A stretch of 64,000 bases of DNA. Origin: Erwinia sp. SLM-02. Its GTDB lineage: Bacteria > Pseudomonadota > Gammaproteobacteria > Enterobacterales > Enterobacteriaceae. The position numbers were made by a program, and so were the translations under genes. The stretch covers positions 2,294,001-2,358,000 of the forward strand of contig NZ_JAQISN010000001.1 in the NCBI RefSeq assembly GCF_037450285.1, read 5' to 3'. The notes under the pieces are model-generated. The model searched no databases. It was given only the letters and a program-made list of their open reading frames with translations, and was not told the origin of the DNA. Below are positions 62,041 to 64,000 of this stretch, one piece after another (the first letter of the stretch is position 1; each line of letters begins with the position of its first letter).

Positions 62041-62054
62041 GGAATTATTCTAAG
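62041..62054 (-). promoter_or_regulatory. Candidate RcsAB box
   Basis: The minus strand reads CTTAGAATAATTCC, matching the central part of the RcsAB consensus (AGAATAAT against V-GAAWAWT) but weaker at the 3' side. It lies about 104 bases upstream of the JUMPstart, as expected for an Rcs-controlled promoter. TTGACA at about 62064-62069 is also on this strand. Confidence 0.4.
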
Positions 62055-62606
62055 GTAAATATCTGTCAATTGGGAGTGTTATATCCCTGTCCGACCGTTT
62101 TCCAGACGTCTCTGATACGCTTGAAATTTATGGTATAAATCCGAATAAATTCATCGGGCATATTTTCAAGTTGTTGTTTTTTATGACATTTAAATAGTGC
62201 CGTTATATTTACCCATTTGGAACGGATTATTAGCACCGGAAATAATAGGAATTTTCTCATTAGCCAGTATGCCATCAAAACGGCACGCGGCCGCATATAA
62301 ATTAATCAGCAACGGCTAATTTTCATGATATTTATCTGCATCGCCGTGATATTTAAATTCAAAACCCCTCATGCGTCCCATTCAGATACGTTAATCCACC
62401 TGAAATGCGATTCGCAATAGATAAAAGTACCGAATTACCTTCAAAACACCACCACACCATCCTGCCCGAAACTAAAATCGCAGCATCAACATCAGGTTAG
62501 TGTGACTCACACCGATAAGCGTTGATTTGGCAGCGTATTCTTCCCGTATTTTGCTATACACTCTGCCGGTTGCCGTCTGGCGTTCTCATCTCTGGAGTCT
62601 GTAACC
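62055..62606. other. Intergenic region between EPS promoter and GNAT gene
   Basis: Nothing recognised. A 76-codon minus-strand ORF at 62066-62296 overlaps the promoter area, has no ribosome site or family, and is probably chance. The last 100 bases hold the promoter region of the GNAT gene. Confidence 0.4.
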
Positions 62607-63029
62607 ATGATTATCCGCCCCTACACCGAAGCCGACCGCCCTTTCCTGCGCACGCTGTTTTTAGCATCGCGCCGGCACAGCTGGACGTGGCTGGACGACA
62701 GCGACTGGCGTTTAGAGGATTTTGACCAGGCCACCCTGGGTGAGCACATCCTTGTCGCGGAGCAGGATGGTCATCGTGTGGGCTTCGCCGCCGTGCTGGA
62801 GCAGGATAACTTTCTGCACAGTCTGTTTGTTGACCCCGACTGGCAGGGTAGCGGTGCCGGAAGCGCCCTTCTCCAGGCTGTCCAGCGGTCATTTACCTCC
62901 ACCGGCGCGCTCAAGTGTCTGGCTGAAAACCTGCAGGCGCAAAGCTTCTATAAGAAGCACGGCTGGCGAACCGTGGCGCAGGGAGAGAGTGAACAGGGCG
63001 AGTATCTTTTGATGCACTTTGTGCTTTAG
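62607..63029 (+). CDS. GNAT-family N-acetyltransferase
   Basis: A 140-residue acetyl-CoA-dependent acetyltransferase. MIIRPYTEADRPFLRTLFLASRR opens the fold. HILVAEQDGHRVGFAAV and LHSLFVDPDWQGSGAGSALLQAVQ form the acetyl-CoA-binding motif A (Q-x-x-G-x-A/G). AQSFYKKHGWRTVAQGE is motif B. ATG at 62607 with GGAG upstream. The substrate is unknown, and it could be a small molecule or protein N-terminus. Confidence 0.85.
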   Translation: MIIRPYTEADRPFLRTLFLASRRHSWTWLDDSDWRLEDFDQATLGEHILVAEQDGHRVGFAAVLEQDNFLHSLFVDPDWQGSGAGSALLQAVQRSFTSTGALKCLAENLQAQSFYKKHGWRTVAQGESEQGEYLLMHFVL

Positions 63030-63128
63030 AGGCAAATTCCGCAGGTTATGATACGGAAGCGGTGCGGCGTTCCACGCATCATTTTACCGCTCAATCGTGG
63101 CTTTCAATGCAGACAAAGGATTTGTGGC

Positions 63129-63746
63129 ATGCTCAACATTTTCCACACCGTCGATCTGGTCGGGACGTTTGCTTTCGCACTGAGCGGGGCGACTGCCGGG
63201 GTCAAAGAGGATTTTGATCTGTTTGGTGTGTTCGTACTGACGGCCGTCACCGCCGTTGGAGGTGGCGTAATGCGCGATATCTGCATCGGCGCGTTACCGC
63301 CGGCCGGTCTGGTCAGCCTCAGCTATCTGCTGGCGATCGTGGCGGCAGTGATCTGCGTGGCGTTTTTTCAACGACTCATCCTCTCATTCGAACGCGCGAC
63401 GCTGTTTTTTGATGCGCTGGGCCTGGGATTTTTTGCCGCTTTTGGCGCCAATAAAACCTGGCAACACACGCAAAATGTCGAGCTGTCGATACTGCTCGGC
63501 TGCGTCAGCGCGGTCGGCGGAGGATGCCTGCGTGACCTGATGACCGGCAGGCCGCCTTCCATATTCAGTCAGGATATTTACGCCAGCGCGGCGTTAATCG
63601 GCGCAGCAATAGAAATCAGCGGTTCAGCGGGGTACATTCCGCAGGTCTACAGCGCCTGGGCGGCGATTATTATCTGCACGCTGCTGCGCCTGCTGGCGTT
63701 GAAATATAAAATCGGCTTGCCGTCCATCAGGCATAACGGACTATAA
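63129..63746 (+). CDS. TRIC cation channel family protein (UPF0126)
   Basis: A 205-residue inner-membrane protein with seven helices and two repeats of the UPF0126 domain: DLVGTFAFALSGATAGVKEDFDLFGVFVLTAVTAVGGGVMRDICIG and the second GLGFFAAFGANKTWQ...LLGCVSAVGGGCLRDLMTGRPPSIF. The GGG-x-x-RD signature occurs in both. Prokaryotic TRIC homologues form monovalent-cation channels; YicG is the E. coli relative. ATG at 63129 with AAAGGA upstream, chosen over a longer frame from 63048. Confidence 0.9.
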   Translation: MLNIFHTVDLVGTFAFALSGATAGVKEDFDLFGVFVLTAVTAVGGGVMRDICIGALPPAGLVSLSYLLAIVAAVICVAFFQRLILSFERATLFFDALGLGFFAAFGANKTWQHTQNVELSILLGCVSAVGGGCLRDLMTGRPPSIFSQDIYASAALIGAAIEISGSAGYIPQVYSAWAAIIICTLLRLLALKYKIGLPSIRHNGL

Positions 63747-63782
63747 TACCGCTTTCGTATTGATGACCCACCAGAGCAAACG

Positions 63783-64000
63783 ATGACCAGCAGACCCCTA
63801 CACGAACAGGCCGGCGTGAGTAAAAGCGCGGGTGACATGTTGCAGTATCTGCGACGCATCGCCCGGGGCGATCGGAACTTCATCATGCAGGATACCCTGC
63901 TCAATCATCGTTGCAACGTGTCACCCGACAACGATTTCACGCTGATCATGGAGCTGTTTGACGCCGGAAAAATCGACTTTGACTACTCGATGTCGGACGG
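63783..64000 (+). CDS. Unidentified ORF running off the window
   Basis: ATG at 63783, 36 bases after the TRIC gene, open to the window end (72 codons). It reads MTSRPLHEQAGVSKSAGDML, then QYLRRIARGDRNFIMQDTLL, with DNDFTLIMELFDAGKIDFDY near the edge. Hydrophilic. I do not recognise the family from this part. Confidence 0.6.
   Translation, partial: MTSRPLHEQAGVSKSAGDMLQYLRRIARGDRNFIMQDTLLNHRCNVSPDNDFTLIMELFDAGKIDFDYSMSD

Noticed and set aside
62066..62296. 76-codon ORF on the minus strand upstream of the JUMPstart
   Set aside because: It overlaps the likely promoter, lacks a ribosome site, and shows no family features.

Overview
The window looks like a chromosome segment of an Erwiniaceae bacterium, most likely Erwinia or a close Pantoea-like relative. 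This rests on remembered family sequences, not a search. The backbone matches the Escherichia coli region around yegH-asmA-dcd-udk-yegE-yegD-mdtABCD-baeSR-yegQ-yegS. The sugar-polymer genes resemble colanic acid, amylovoran and stewartan systems. No tRNA, rRNA, CRISPR array, intact insertion sequence or phage gene was recognised.

Layout. (1) 1-6.5 kb, minus strand: a surface-polysaccharide block of galF, galE, then wecA, rfbB, rfbD, rfbA and the first codons of rfbC. An ops/JUMPstart element lies just ahead of wecA. (2) 6.8-16.6 kb: backbone genes yegH (+), asmA-dcd-udk (-), a PAP2 phosphatase (+), a short dgcE lacking the EAL half (+), and yegD (+). (3) 16.7-19.3 kb: an accessory patch with two small or unknown membrane proteins and several copies of long structured repeats. 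(4) 19.3-34.2 kb: an aldo/keto reductase, the mdtABCD-baeSR efflux and envelope-stress operon, yegQ/trhP, a probable CyaR small RNA, and yegS. (5) 34.2-36.0 kb: a 1.8-kb tract made almost wholly of the structured repeats. (6) 36.1-42.1 kb: rspA-rspB-transporter-ydfI-rspR, a sugar-acid operon with its own GntR regulator, followed by a RcsA-like regulator at 42.4 kb. (7) 43.1-46.0 kb: fbaB, then thiD-thiM under a TPP riboswitch. (8) 46.1-62.1 kb: an AT-rich exopolysaccharide locus on the minus strand. It holds wza-wzb-wzc, a terminator, three GT2 and one GT4 glycosyltransferases, an EpsG-type polymerase, an acetyltransferase, wcaJ, wzxC and a pyruvyltransferase-like gene. A second JUMPstart/ops lies about 1 kb ahead of wza. 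(9) 62.6-64 kb: a GNAT acetyltransferase, a TRIC/UPF0126 protein and an incomplete ORF.

How the genes work together. WcaJ would start the repeat unit on undecaprenyl phosphate, the GTs and modifying enzymes extend it, WzxC flips it, the EpsG-type protein polymerises it, and Wza-Wzc exports it under Wzb/Wzc phospho-control. GalF and GalE supply or modulate UDP-sugars from a separate location, so the classic wza-to-galF locus appears split here. The RcsA-like protein is a candidate regulator.

The most unusual content is a family of roughly 200-bp intergenic repeats: subfamily A (six full copies, one part copy) and subfamily B (three copies, one remnant). They share one predicted multi-helix fold with compensatory base changes between copies, and on one strand their apical loops show GGA motifs. 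One loop is an exact match to the published CsrA SELEX consensus. I cannot assign these repeats to a named family.
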